Below are positions 26,319 to 34,733 of a DNA stretch of 64,000 nt, piece after piece. The stretch spans positions 8,504-72,503 of the forward strand of contig NZ_DAIOEU010000018.1 of the NCBI RefSeq assembly GCF_036746095.1, given 5' to 3'. A program made the position numbers and the translations under genes. How positions within the stretch are numbered: the first letter of the stretch is position 1; every line of letters starts with the position of its first letter. The DNA is from Dyella_B sp036746095. GTDB taxonomy: Bacteria; Pseudomonadota; Gammaproteobacteria; Xanthomonadales; Rhodanobacteraceae. The notes under the pieces were generated by a model, which did no database searches, was not told the DNA's origin, and saw nothing but the letters and a program-made list of their open reading frames with translations.

Positions 26319-26552
26319 CTTCGAACGCCTGCGTGCAGGCGCTTCATTTGGCGCATCGACGGGAAGACGATGTTCTGAACACCAGACCGGAGGAACATGC
26401 AGATCTTCCAATACCCGATGCCGTTTGACCATGAAGCTTCGGCTTGACCGAAGCACGTATAAACAGACCCACACATGCCAGCATCGACTTGATCGTGAAA
26501 TCAGGGGAGTTGAGGTGGCGAGCAACATCATTTTTTACCGGGAGGGGACAAC

Positions 26553-29500
26553 ATGAAAACCATTCACGTACGCCGCGGCGTATTGGCTAGTTCATTGGCG
26601 TTGGCGCTGTTCGCGCCGTATGCCGTCGCGCAGACGTCGACCACGTCGGGCAGCGATCAGCAGCAGAGCACGTCTTCCAATAACCAGCAGAACCCGAAAG
26701 AGCTGAAAACGGTCGTCGTGACCGGTTCGATGATTCCGCGCGTGGAGGTCGAAGGGCCGACTCCGGTGGTCTCCCTCACCGGCACACAGATCAAGGACCA
26801 AGGCTTCACCACGCTCTATGAATTCCTGGATTCGTTGCCGCAAGTGGGGCAGCAGACGTCTGACCCCTCCTCTTGGGGTTCCAGCTCGGTCAATGCGCGC
26901 TCGGTCAACCTGCGCAACGTCGGTCCTGGCTTCAGCCTGCTGATGATCGACGGCCATCGCATCGTCGATTACCCGCAGCCGCTGAACAAGCAGAGCAACT
27001 TCCAGAATTACAACAATATCCCCATCGGCATGGTCGATCGTGTCGAAATCCTCGCCTCCGGCGCCTCGTCGATCTACGGTTCGGATGCGGTGGCGGGCGT
27101 GATCAACGTGATCCTGAAGAAGAACTACCAGGGTGACGATCTGCAGGTCACCGGCGGTGGTTCCACCCGCGGTGGCCGCGCCTACGGCGACATCAACCTC
27201 GTCGGCGGTAAGTCCGGCGAAAACTGGCACGTCACCTACAACCTGGAAAAGTCCAACCGCACCGCGTTGTGGGGTTCGGATCGTCCCTATCAGGATTCGG
27301 TGGCCGATGCGGGCTATGGCTCATGGAGTCCGGCGTCGCGCATGTTTGGCTACCAGTATGACGCGGTAGGTTCCATTGCCCTCTCGGCCATGGATGGATC
27401 GGGCCATTACATTACGCCGCCGACGGGCACCTGCGGCAAGTTCACGAACTCGCAGCTGAGCCACTCGCACAGCGTCACCACCAGCGGCACCCAGATCGCC
27501 AGCGTGACCGACAATGGCTACTACTGCTCGCAGCCTACGATGTGGCAAAACTGGGTGCTGACGCCAGGTAGCCGCAGCAACAATGCTTACGTCGCCGGCG
27601 AGTACGACTTCAAAAATGGTTTGCAGGTCTATGGCTCTGTGGCCTTGTATGACACGGTGGGTATTTCCAACACCCAGTTGATCGCTACAGGCACTGGCGC
27701 GTTCTACGACCAAACCACCGGACAGGCCATCAGCCAGGCGGTCCGCCAGTTGACCGCGACCGAAATGGGTACGTCGGCCAATACCCATGACCGCGAGCAG
27801 AACTGGAACCTGCAGACTGGTCTACGCGGAACCCTTTTCGACAGCCGATTCAACTGGGATTTGAATCTTAATTCCCAGAAGTACACGGTGCGTGAAGACT
27901 ACACGGGCATCAACCAAGACGGCATCAACAATTTCTTCCTTGGAAAGCAGTTAGGCACCACCACGGTCGCCGGCAACAGCGCCATCAATGGTGGTGCCTC
28001 CACCACTCTTCCCGTCTACGCCATGAACTGGCAGCAGTGGTGGAATCCGATCACGCCGCAGCAATACAGTCAGTTCGCAGTCAATGGCGAGGATACGGCG
28101 GTGTCGTGGCTGAACCAGGTGCAGTTCCACATGAACGGCGACCTGTACACGTTGCCTTGGGTGCATGACCAACCGATTGGTTGGGCGGCAGTGCTGGAAG
28201 CTGCGGACAATGGCTATCGGCTCTCGCCCGACTCGCGCGGCGCCAACCCGAGCTCGTTCGTGAATCCGTTCTACGCGTATATCCTCGGCGGCGGTACCCG
28301 CCAGCGCTATTCGTTCGGCAATGAGTTCCGCGTGCCGGTGCTGGACTCCGTGACCTGGACTATCTCCGGCCGCCTCGACAAGTACCACGACGCCAGCAGC
28401 GCCGATATCGCCCGCACCTGGGGAACGGGCCTGGAATGGCGTCCGTATGATGGCCTGCTGCTGCGCGGCAGCTACGGTACCAACTTCAAGGCGCCGGACA
28501 TGCAGGCTATCTACCTGAAGGGTTCCTCCTCGCCGACCGGTGACTACATCGACCCCTTGCAGTGCATCAACGCGATCAAGTCGGGCCAGTCCAACAGCAC
28601 GTGGTGTAACGTGGTGCAGCGTCCGCAATCGCAGTGGTACACCGTGAACACGAACGGCAGCCCGTACTTGCAGTCGCAGACTGGCCACTCCTGGACCTAC
28701 GGTTTCGTGTGGCAGGTTCCGGGCGTGCAAGGGCTGTCGGTGTCTGCCGACTACTGGCACATGGGCGTGGACAACGCCATCGAGTACCTCAGCCCAGACC
28801 AAGTGTTGGCCGACGAGGCAGGCTGCCTTACCGGCTACCAGGTAAACGGCTCATCCTCTTTGTCGTCGTATACGGCGCATGTGCCTGGCTCGGCGTATTG
28901 CCAGTTGGTGACCAAGTATGTTCAGCGCGTGAATGGCAACGGCCAGATCATCTCGGAACAATCCGGCCCGATCAACGAGGCTTCGCTGTACGTAAGCGGC
29001 ATCGACGCCTCGCTGGATTACAAGCTGCACACCGACGATTGGGGTGACTTCCGCGCCAACATCAACTACACCGACAACCTCGAGTACAAGCAGCGTGTGC
29101 TGGCTTCGGACCAGTTGCAAAACACCCGCTATAACATGGTGGCAAGCAGGATTGCGTGGATCGGTGACTGGCACAAGGGCGCTTGGGACGTGTCGATCTC
29201 CGGCGTGCGCGATGGTGGCATGCGCGCCCCGAACTACGGCAGTTGCAACACGTTGCCCAACGGCATCCAGCCGAGCATGGTTACGGTGCAGAATGGTACT
29301 GAGACGGTCGCTACCGGCGTTTGCCAGGTAACGGTCAATGGCGCCACTGTCAATGTTGCCGACACCGAGTACCAAGGCCACACGCCGGTGTGGATCACCT
29401 GGAACACCTCGGTCGCGTGGCAGATCAACCATATGACCAAGCTCAAGCTCACGGTGAACAATATCTTCGACCGCGTCTCCTCCATCCCGTACTACGCGGG

Positions 29501-29588
29501 TGGCTTCGAGTACGTCACCACCGGCCAGACCGGTAGTGAATACAACGGTCGCGAGGTATTCCTCACGTTTGACTACAAGCTCGATTGA
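26553..29588 (+). CDS. TonB-dependent receptor (2)
   Basis: 1011-residue outer-membrane transporter. Signal peptide to about residue 26 (YAVAQ), Ser/Gln/Asn-rich linker, TonB box LKTVVVTGS, plug with TPVVSLTGTQIKDQGF and GASSIYGSDAVAGVINVILKK, then a long barrel. It has several cysteines (for example GTCGK, YYCSQP, STWC) in loops. It belongs to a different subgroup from receptor 1. GGGAGGGG gives a strong ribosome site and a clear terminator follows. Likely imports an oligosaccharide produced by the surrounding enzymes. Confidence 0.93.
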   Translation: MKTIHVRRGVLASSLALALFAPYAVAQTSTTSGSDQQQSTSSNNQQNPKELKTVVVTGSMIPRVEVEGPTPVVSLTGTQIKDQGFTTLYEFLDSLPQVGQQTSDPSSWGSSSVNARSVNLRNVGPGFSLLMIDGHRIVDYPQPLNKQSNFQNYNNIPIGMVDRVEILASGASSIYGSDAVAGVINVILKKNYQGDDLQVTGGGSTRGGRAYGDINLVGGKSGENWHVTYNLEKSNRTALWGSDRPYQDSVADAGYGSWSPASRMFGYQYDAVGSIALSAMDGSGHYITPPTGTCGKFTNSQLSHSHSVTTSGTQIASVTDNGYYCSQPTMWQNWVLTPGSRSNNAYVAGEYDFKNGLQVYGSVALYDTVGISNTQLIATGTGAFYDQTTGQAISQAVRQLTATEMGTSANTHDREQNWNLQTGLRGTLFDSRFNWDLNLNSQKYTVREDYTGINQDGINNFFLGKQLGTTTVAGNSAINGGASTTLPVYAMNWQQWWNPITPQQYSQFAVNGEDTAVSWLNQVQFHMNGDLYTLPWVHDQPIGWAAVLEAADNGYRLSPDSRGANPSSFVNPFYAYILGGGTRQRYSFGNEFRVPVLDSVTWTISGRLDKYHDASSADIARTWGTGLEWRPYDGLLLRGSYGTNFKAPDMQAIYLKGSSSPTGDYIDPLQCINAIKSGQSNSTWCNVVQRPQSQWYTVNTNGSPYLQSQTGHSWTYGFVWQVPGVQGLSVSADYWHMGVDNAIEYLSPDQVLADEAGCLTGYQVNGSSSLSSYTAHVPGSAYCQLVTKYVQRVNGNGQIISEQSGPINEASLYVSGIDASLDYKLHTDDWGDFRANINYTDNLEYKQRVLASDQLQNTRYNMVASRIAWIGDWHKGAWDVSISGVRDGGMRAPNYGSCNTLPNGIQPSMVTVQNGTETVATGVCQVTVNGATVNVADTEYQGHTPVWITWNTSVAWQINHMTKLKLTVNNIFDRVSSIPYYAGGFEYVTTGQTGSEYNGREVFLTFDYKLD

Positions 29589-29595
29589 CGTAACA

Positions 29596-29633
29596 AAGCG
29601 AGCCCAGCCCAAAGCCGGGCTCGCTGCTTTTTT
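29596..29633 (+). terminator. Rho-independent terminator after TonB receptor 2
   Basis: Stem AGCGAGCCC with a matching GGGCTCGCT, AT-containing loop, then CTTTTTT. Eight bases after the receptor stop. Confidence 0.9.
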
Positions 29634-29675
29634 GATGTAATGATCGTGTCGTTATAAAAGAACACCTTGCCTCAT

Positions 29676-29760
29676 GGTCGTCATTCCCGCGAAAGCGGGA
29701 ATCCATTTTCGTAGGGTGTATCAGAGCTAATGGATTCCCGCTTTCGCGGGAATGACGACC
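29676..29760. repeat. Paired REP-like inverted repeat, CCCGCGAAAGCGGG subtype
   Basis: Perfect 30-bp arms at 29676-29705 and 29731-29760, each containing ATTCCCGC-GAAA-GCGGGAAT, around a 25-bp centre. This is a second subtype of the dispersed family; the unit resembles ATTCCC...GGGAAT repeats known from many proteobacteria. Confidence 0.88.
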
Positions 29761-29787
29761 TCCAGAAACTGTTAGGGAGTTCGACGG

Positions 29788-32037
29788 ATGCTTAAACCCC
29801 TCCTGGCCTGGTGCCTCGGCCTGTCCCTCATCGCCGCAAGCACGTCGGCTATCGCGGACATCAGCATCATTCCCAAGCCGCAGCAGATGGAAACAGGCGA
29901 GGGGAGCTATCAGCTCGACGCGCACACCGGCATCGACGCGCCCAAATCCGCGCGCGTCCAGCAAATCGTCGGCTTTCTGCGCGATTCGATCCGCGAACAG
30001 ACCGGCATCGAGCTTTCACGCAGCGCGCACGCGCACGGTATCGTGCTGGCGTTCGATCCCACCGTGAAAGGGGATGAAGCTTACCGGCTGCTGGTCACGC
30101 CGCGCGGGGTAGTAATCCAGGCATCCAGCGACAAGGGCTTGTTCTGGGGCGTGCAGACGCTGCGCCAACTGTTGCCGCCGGAGCATGCGGCATCCGTCGA
30201 TATTCCCGCCGTCAGCATCAAGGACGCGCCGGCGTTCGCGTACCGCGGCTTCATGCTCGACGTGGGGCGCCATTTCTTCCCGGTGTCCTTCATCAAGAAA
30301 CAGCTCGATCTGCTGAGCTACTACAAGATCAACGCCTTCCACTGGCATCTCACGGAAGACCAGGGGTGGCGCATCCAGATCCATCGCTATCCCAAGTTGA
30401 CCGACGTCGGTGCGTGGCGCACGGAAGAAGACGGTAGCCGCTACGGCGGTTTCTACACGCAAAAAGAGATCCGTGATATCGTCAATTATGCGCGCGAGCG
30501 CAACATCACGGTCATTCCCGAAATCGAAATGCCAGGGCACAGTACCGCCGCGCTGGCCGCCTATCCGGAATATTCCTGCACCAGGCAGCCGCTGGCCGTG
30601 GCGCATACCTGGGGCGTGTTCAAGGACATCTATTGCGTCGGCAATCCGCAAACCTTTGTCTTCTTGCAACACGTATTGGATGAGGTGATCGCGCTGTTTC
30701 CCTCGCCGTACGTACACATCGGCGGCGACGAAGCTCCCAAGGATCGCTGGAAAGACTGTGCGTCCTGCCAGGCGTTGATGCACGAACAGGGCCTGAAGGA
30801 CGAAGACGGGCTGCAGAGCTATTTCGTCAAGCATTTCCAGAGCTACCTGGAAGGCAAGGGCAAGACCATGATCGGCTGGGATGAGATCCTGGAAGGTGGC
30901 GCGGACAAGAACGCCATCGTGGAAGTCTGGCGCATGTGGCTGGGCAACAGCGTGATGCACAAGGCGCTGCTCAACGGCAACCGCATCATCATGTCCGGTC
31001 CGTTCTACCTGGATTCGCCGCTGGACAAGCTGACCGTCAAAGACGTCTATCGTACCGACATTACCAAGCCCGCCTCGCCAAGCACGCCGGAAGACGACCA
31101 GCTTTTTGCCGAGCACCGTGCGCAGATACTGGGTGGCGAAGCGCCGCTGTGGAGCGAACACGCCAATCCCTTCAACGCCGAATCCAAGATCTATCCGCGC
31201 ATGCTCGCACTCGCAGAAAACCTCTGGACGGCCAAGCATGATGACGCTGACTACGACAACTTCGAGCAGCGCTTGCAAGCGCAATACCGTTGGCTGGATG
31301 CGCAAAACGTAGCTTATGGCCCCGAGAGCGCACCGGTCGTGGCTTACTCAGTCGACTACGATGCGCAGCATGGCGATTGGCAGCTCCGTGCAAAGCGCGG
31401 CTTCGACAATCTGCAAAATCACTATACGCAAGACGGCACGGATCCCACGTCGCAATCGCCATCCTTCACTGACCAGATGGCTATCCAGCAGGCCGGTACG
31501 CTCAAGATCGTGCCGTATCGCAACGACCTGCGTTACGACAACGCAACCAGCTTCAGCTTGGTGCATAACCTGGCATCCGGGCATGCCATCACCCTTGCGC
31601 AGCCGGCCGACACTTCCTATGCACCGGCCAGTGCCTTGGTGAATGGCGTGCTGGGTACCTCGGAGCTCCACGACGGCCGCTGGGTTGCCTGGCATGACAG
31701 CAACCTCGACGCCACTATCGATCTACAGAAGGACACCGCCATCCACGCCATCGATGTCGGTTTCCTGCAGTCGCTCGAGTCACGCGTGCTGTTGCCCGAG
31801 AACGTGACGTTTCTCGCCTCGTCGGACGGGCAGCATTGGACCACCCTGTACACGCATGCTCCCGCTTTCGATCCGGCGCTGCGTGAGGGTACGCAGCGGT
31901 TCCGATTTCAGCCGCAGCAACCCGTGACGGCGCGTTACATCCGGGTCGAAGCGGATCAGCGCAAAACCTTGCCTGGGTCGTTCTCGGACGGCGCCAAAGA
32001 TATCTGGCTGTTCACCGACGAGATCGTCGTTCAATAA
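29788..32037 (+). CDS. Beta-N-acetylhexosaminidase, GH20, with C-terminal F5/8-type domain
   Basis: 749-residue exported enzyme. Signal peptide to about residue 24, GH20b N-domain, catalytic barrel with FMLDVGRHFFP, FHWHLTEDQGWRI and the D314-E315 pair in HIGGDEAPKDRW, and a C-terminal discoidin-like carbohydrate-binding domain (about 630-749, ATIDL...RYIRVEA). It removes terminal beta-GlcNAc or GalNAc. A REP-like pair separates it from receptor 2. In the glycan locus it would act after GH35 and GH29 have exposed GlcNAc. Confidence 0.95.
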   Translation: MLKPLLAWCLGLSLIAASTSAIADISIIPKPQQMETGEGSYQLDAHTGIDAPKSARVQQIVGFLRDSIREQTGIELSRSAHAHGIVLAFDPTVKGDEAYRLLVTPRGVVIQASSDKGLFWGVQTLRQLLPPEHAASVDIPAVSIKDAPAFAYRGFMLDVGRHFFPVSFIKKQLDLLSYYKINAFHWHLTEDQGWRIQIHRYPKLTDVGAWRTEEDGSRYGGFYTQKEIRDIVNYARERNITVIPEIEMPGHSTAALAAYPEYSCTRQPLAVAHTWGVFKDIYCVGNPQTFVFLQHVLDEVIALFPSPYVHIGGDEAPKDRWKDCASCQALMHEQGLKDEDGLQSYFVKHFQSYLEGKGKTMIGWDEILEGGADKNAIVEVWRMWLGNSVMHKALLNGNRIIMSGPFYLDSPLDKLTVKDVYRTDITKPASPSTPEDDQLFAEHRAQILGGEAPLWSEHANPFNAESKIYPRMLALAENLWTAKHDDADYDNFEQRLQAQYRWLDAQNVAYGPESAPVVAYSVDYDAQHGDWQLRAKRGFDNLQNHYTQDGTDPTSQSPSFTDQMAIQQAGTLKIVPYRNDLRYDNATSFSLVHNLASGHAITLAQPADTSYAPASALVNGVLGTSELHDGRWVAWHDSNLDATIDLQKDTAIHAIDVGFLQSLESRVLLPENVTFLASSDGQHWTTLYTHAPAFDPALREGTQRFRFQPQQPVTARYIRVEADQRKTLPGSFSDGAKDIWLFTDEIVVQ

Positions 32038-32054
32038 GCCATGCTGTACGCATT

Positions 32055-32079
32055 TAGGCTGGGATGAAAGCCCAGCCTA
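32055..32079. terminator. Palindrome after GH20, likely terminator
   Basis: 9-bp stem TAGGCTGGG-N7-CCCAGCCTA, 18 bp past the GH20 stop, without a clear T-run. Same family as the palindromes at 5117 and 32360. Confidence 0.55.
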
Positions 32080-32125
32080 CTTTCTCGCTGCCTGCCAGCG
32101 CGAGGGGGTGGACGCCTAGGCTGCC

Positions 32126-32330
32126 TCAATAGTCATACGTCGCCGTCAAGCGTACATGGCGCGGTTGTTGCCGCGTCACCGCCGATCCATACAATGGATC
32201 AGGCGTCCCTGGCGAAATCTGAAAATACGGATACGCTTTCAGGATTGCTTGCGAGTTGAACAGCCGGAACCGGCGGCAGGTATGTCACGCCCACATCGCC
32301 TGTTTGAACCACGGTAACCGATGCGTGCCG
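32126..32330 (-). pseudogene. C-terminal remnant of a TonB-dependent receptor
   Basis: Translating the minus strand back from the TGA at 32126-32128 gives a receptor-like barrel end: ...SQAILKAYPYFQISPG, TPDPLYGSAVTRQQPRHV and RLTATYDY with a terminal aromatic residue. The frame is blocked by a stop near 32277, while a neighbouring frame continues upstream with GDVGVTYLPPVPA, so a frameshift joins the two pieces. There is no start or plug domain. It appears to be the last 65 or so codons of a decayed receptor gene pointing back toward GH20. Confidence 0.55.
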
Positions 32331-32359
32331 AGCGGGAATGGCTGGCCGCCGCACGGCAG

Positions 32360-32388
32360 GCGTAGGCTGAAGACATTCCAGCCTACGC
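32360..32388. repeat. AGGCTGG-type palindrome
   Basis: 10-bp arms GCGTAGGCTG / CAGCCTACGC with a 9-base spacer, 30 bp past the stop of the beta-helix gene on the minus strand. May terminate that gene. Confidence 0.55.
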
Positions 32389-32417
32389 AGCCGCTCGCGC
32401 CCATCGAAGTCACGTCA

Positions 32418-33590
32418 TTATTTTTTCAGCGGCGAGAGCAGAAGGTAAGATTCCGTAACGTTCGTTACCGTGCTGGCGATGCTGATGTCGCGCAGCTCCG
32501 TGCCGGGCGTAAAGATCGACACGTTGTGCGCATAGAACCAGGCATCACCGTTCCATTGGAGGGTGTTGCCGACGATCTGGACGTTGCTGGTCGTGCTGTC
32601 GAGGGTCACACCGAAAAGGTAGTTCTGGCTCAGATTGCTGTTGGTGATGGTTACGCCGTTCGGGCCACCGGCATACACGCCACTGCCGTGGTTATTTTGA
32701 GAAGTGATGCTGTTGGCCACCACGTTGGATACGTTGTCGTGTATTTCGAGCCCGTTGCCGACGTTGTCCGTCAGCGTGACGTTCTCCAGGCGCACTTGCT
32801 GAGTCGTGCCCTGCGTTTGTGGCTCGATGTCGATGCCGGACTGCGGAGCCGTGCCATTGGATTGGGAAAAGACGCTGTTGGCCACGTACACCCGTGTCGC
32901 GGGCAGGATCGACAAACCCTGGCGACGGTTGTTGGACGACCGCACGTGGTTGAGTGTCACGTCGGTCGATGGCACCACTGTGGCGCCCGACCCCGTTCCG
33001 CCGACCAGCACGCCATCGCCCCAGGCGTTGGAGATCTGAATGTCATGGACGTAGACATGGCTCGATCCTGAGATGTTGAGGTCGTAGCCCCACTCACCAC
33101 CGGTGCCCGTGTGTTGCGTGCGTTCGCCGACGATGTGGCCGCCGGAGATTTCGACGTTGTTGACGTTCCACGCCTTCACCACCCAGTAGCGCTGTGCGTT
33201 GTTCGGAATGGCCTTGAGATAAGCGTTGCCCCACATCGCCAGGTGCACGTTGGAGCGCAGGTTGATGGCCTGCAGCGCGTTGATCATGTAGGTGCCGTCG
33301 GGTACCACGACCGTGCCGCCGCTGGCGGGTAGCGCATTGATGGCGGCCTGGATGGCAGCGGTGTCGTCGGTCGTGCCATTGCCCATGGCACCGAAGTCGC
33401 GAACGTTGTTCCAGCCAGGGCCGACCGAAATGGTTGGCGTCGGATTCCACCAGTTGGCGGCCGAGGCGGGAGCGGCTGCGGCACAGAGCGCGAGCGAGAC
33501 GGCGATGGCCACCAGAAGCTTGTTGCGGGCATTGCCGGACTTTTGGGTAAAGCGAGCTTGGGCGCCTTTCGGCACTGAGTGGGTATTCAT
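32418..33590 (-). CDS. Secreted right-handed parallel beta-helix protein (beta-helix 1)
   Basis: 390-residue pectate-lyase/GH28-like beta-helix protein. Signal peptide ends near PASAAN (about residue 45), then the PF12708-type entry VRDFGAMGNGTTDDTAAIQ and parallel coils. Motifs shared with the three paralogues in this window: GDGVLVGG, RRQGLSI, GIDIEP, GLEIHDN. Such proteins are polysaccharide lyases, hydrolases or epimerases, or structural; the canonical GH28 catalytic set is not evident. It is about 10 kb from the other paralogues and is likely exported to work on a polymer in the periplasm or outside. Its 5' leader on the minus strand is CA-rich, and TGTGAA...TTCACA lies about 100 bp upstream. 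Confidence 0.82.
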   Translation of the reverse strand: MNTHSVPKGAQARFTQKSGNARNKLLVAIAVSLALCAAAAPASAANWWNPTPTISVGPGWNNVRDFGAMGNGTTDDTAAIQAAINALPASGGTVVVPDGTYMINALQAINLRSNVHLAMWGNAYLKAIPNNAQRYWVVKAWNVNNVEISGGHIVGERTQHTGTGGEWGYDLNISGSSHVYVHDIQISNAWGDGVLVGGTGSGATVVPSTDVTLNHVRSSNNRRQGLSILPATRVYVANSVFSQSNGTAPQSGIDIEPQTQGTTQQVRLENVTLTDNVGNGLEIHDNVSNVVANSITSQNNHGSGVYAGGPNGVTITNSNLSQNYLFGVTLDSTTSNVQIVGNTLQWNGDAWFYAHNVSIFTPGTELRDISIASTVTNVTESYLLLSPLKK

Positions 33591-34327
33591 GAGTTTTCCC
33601 CTGTTCCTGTTTTGTGTTGTGGTGTTGTGTTGTGTACAGCGATTTGTTTATCGCGTGGCTAAGATGCGTCATCGATGCGCGACGGCGCAAATGTGAATTC
33701 TTGGCCGTGCTTCACAGTTGGGCAGGTTTTTAAGGGGTGGGGGCGACACTGTGAATTGCATCAAACAACGGCGTTATTTTTTTGACGCGAAGGTAGACGT
33801 GCATCACATGCAATCCGAGAACGGCTGCCTGGTATCGCGAAAACTACGGCCAAAGTTAAGACTGAAAAGCTTGATGCATCGGTGGTTGTTTCCTCCCCAG
33901 TGCAGTTGGGGGTGCGCTGAGGTTTTTTTCTGTTTTTTTTGCAACTCCAGAAATCCTTGGGTTTCATGGAGCCCATTTCGAAGCGAACGTCGAGCAGCAC
34001 GCATTTTTTCCTGACAGAAGTGGGCTTTCGCTGGAATGACGATTTGCTCTGAAACAACTTGCGGTGAACGCCGATTACCTACTATGGCAGCGGAAACCAG
34101 TGTGCGCATGACAAGTGATATTACGTTCTAAGCCGATGTGGCGATCATCGCTCGATGGCGATTAGTACCAATACGTAAAATTGGAAATATTTCACGGCCG
34201 CGCTTGCATGCCATTTTCACGTTGTCGCGAGTAAATACCAAGCAGGGACCCGGGGAATTTTTTTGCACGCCATTTTGATCACCGACTTATTTCACTGATT
34301 GCCTTTGTCAAAGAGGAGTTGGTTGTT
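33591..34327. other. AT-richer intergenic region
   Basis: About 740 bp between divergent beta-helix 1 and the secreted pair. Holds the TGTGAA/TTCACA repeat and long A/T runs. Noticeably less GC than the flanks. No convincing gene. Confidence 0.5.
33692..33716. promoter_or_regulatory. TGTGAA-N13-TTCACA inverted repeat upstream of beta-helix 1
   Basis: Half-sites at 33692-33697 and 33711-33716, preceded by GCAAA and followed by GTTGGG. The same arrangement, GCAAATGTGAA ... TTCACAGTATTGGG, is found before beta-helix 2 (44871-44894). Spacing is too wide for a CRP/Clp site. Confidence 0.5.
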
Positions 34328-34702
34328 ATGAAAACGGCTCAAGTAACGATTTTTACCGCGTTGCTATCAGTTGGTGTTGCGTCCGCGCAGGCGACTACCG
34401 CGCAGACTTTTACTCCTGTCATCACGACAGGAACTGTGGCTGAAATTGAAGCGGGAGGTGATGGCACTTTCAGCTTTGCGCTCACCAATGCTCCAGCCAT
34501 GTGCACGAATGGCAATTCAACCAATACACGGGGCGCGGTGGTTGTAGGCGTTTCAAGAGTCAGTATTGATGGCGCGAAAATGCTCTATGCGACGTTGGTT
34601 ACCGCCTACACGACGGGAAGAAGCATCACGGTATATGTCGACCCGACCGTGGTAACCACCGGATATGGTTGTACGGTTTATGCGCTGGATCTGGATAATT
34701 GA
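34328..34702 (+). CDS. Small secreted protein, unknown function
   Basis: 124 residues with signal peptide MKTAQVTIFTALLSVGVASA followed by a Thr/Val/Ala-rich beta-type sequence containing two cysteines (AMCTN and YGCTV) that could form one disulphide. No family recognised. The start at 34328 follows GAGGAG by about ten bases; the upstream in-frame TTG at 34319 is too close to that site. It is 31 bp before the next gene, and both are exported, so they are probably co-transcribed. Codon use is less GC-biased than the surrounding genes. Confidence 0.65.
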   Translation: MKTAQVTIFTALLSVGVASAQATTAQTFTPVITTGTVAEIEAGGDGTFSFALTNAPAMCTNGNSTNTRGAVVVGVSRVSIDGAKMLYATLVTAYTTGRSITVYVDPTVVTTGYGCTVYALDLDN

Positions 34703-34733
34703 CCAAAGCCGCCGTCAACGAGGGAGAAGATCA

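Noticed and set aside
33692..33716. CRP/Clp binding site
   Set aside because: Clp/CRP sites need TGTGA-N6-TCACA; spacing here is 15 bases between TGTGA and TCACA.
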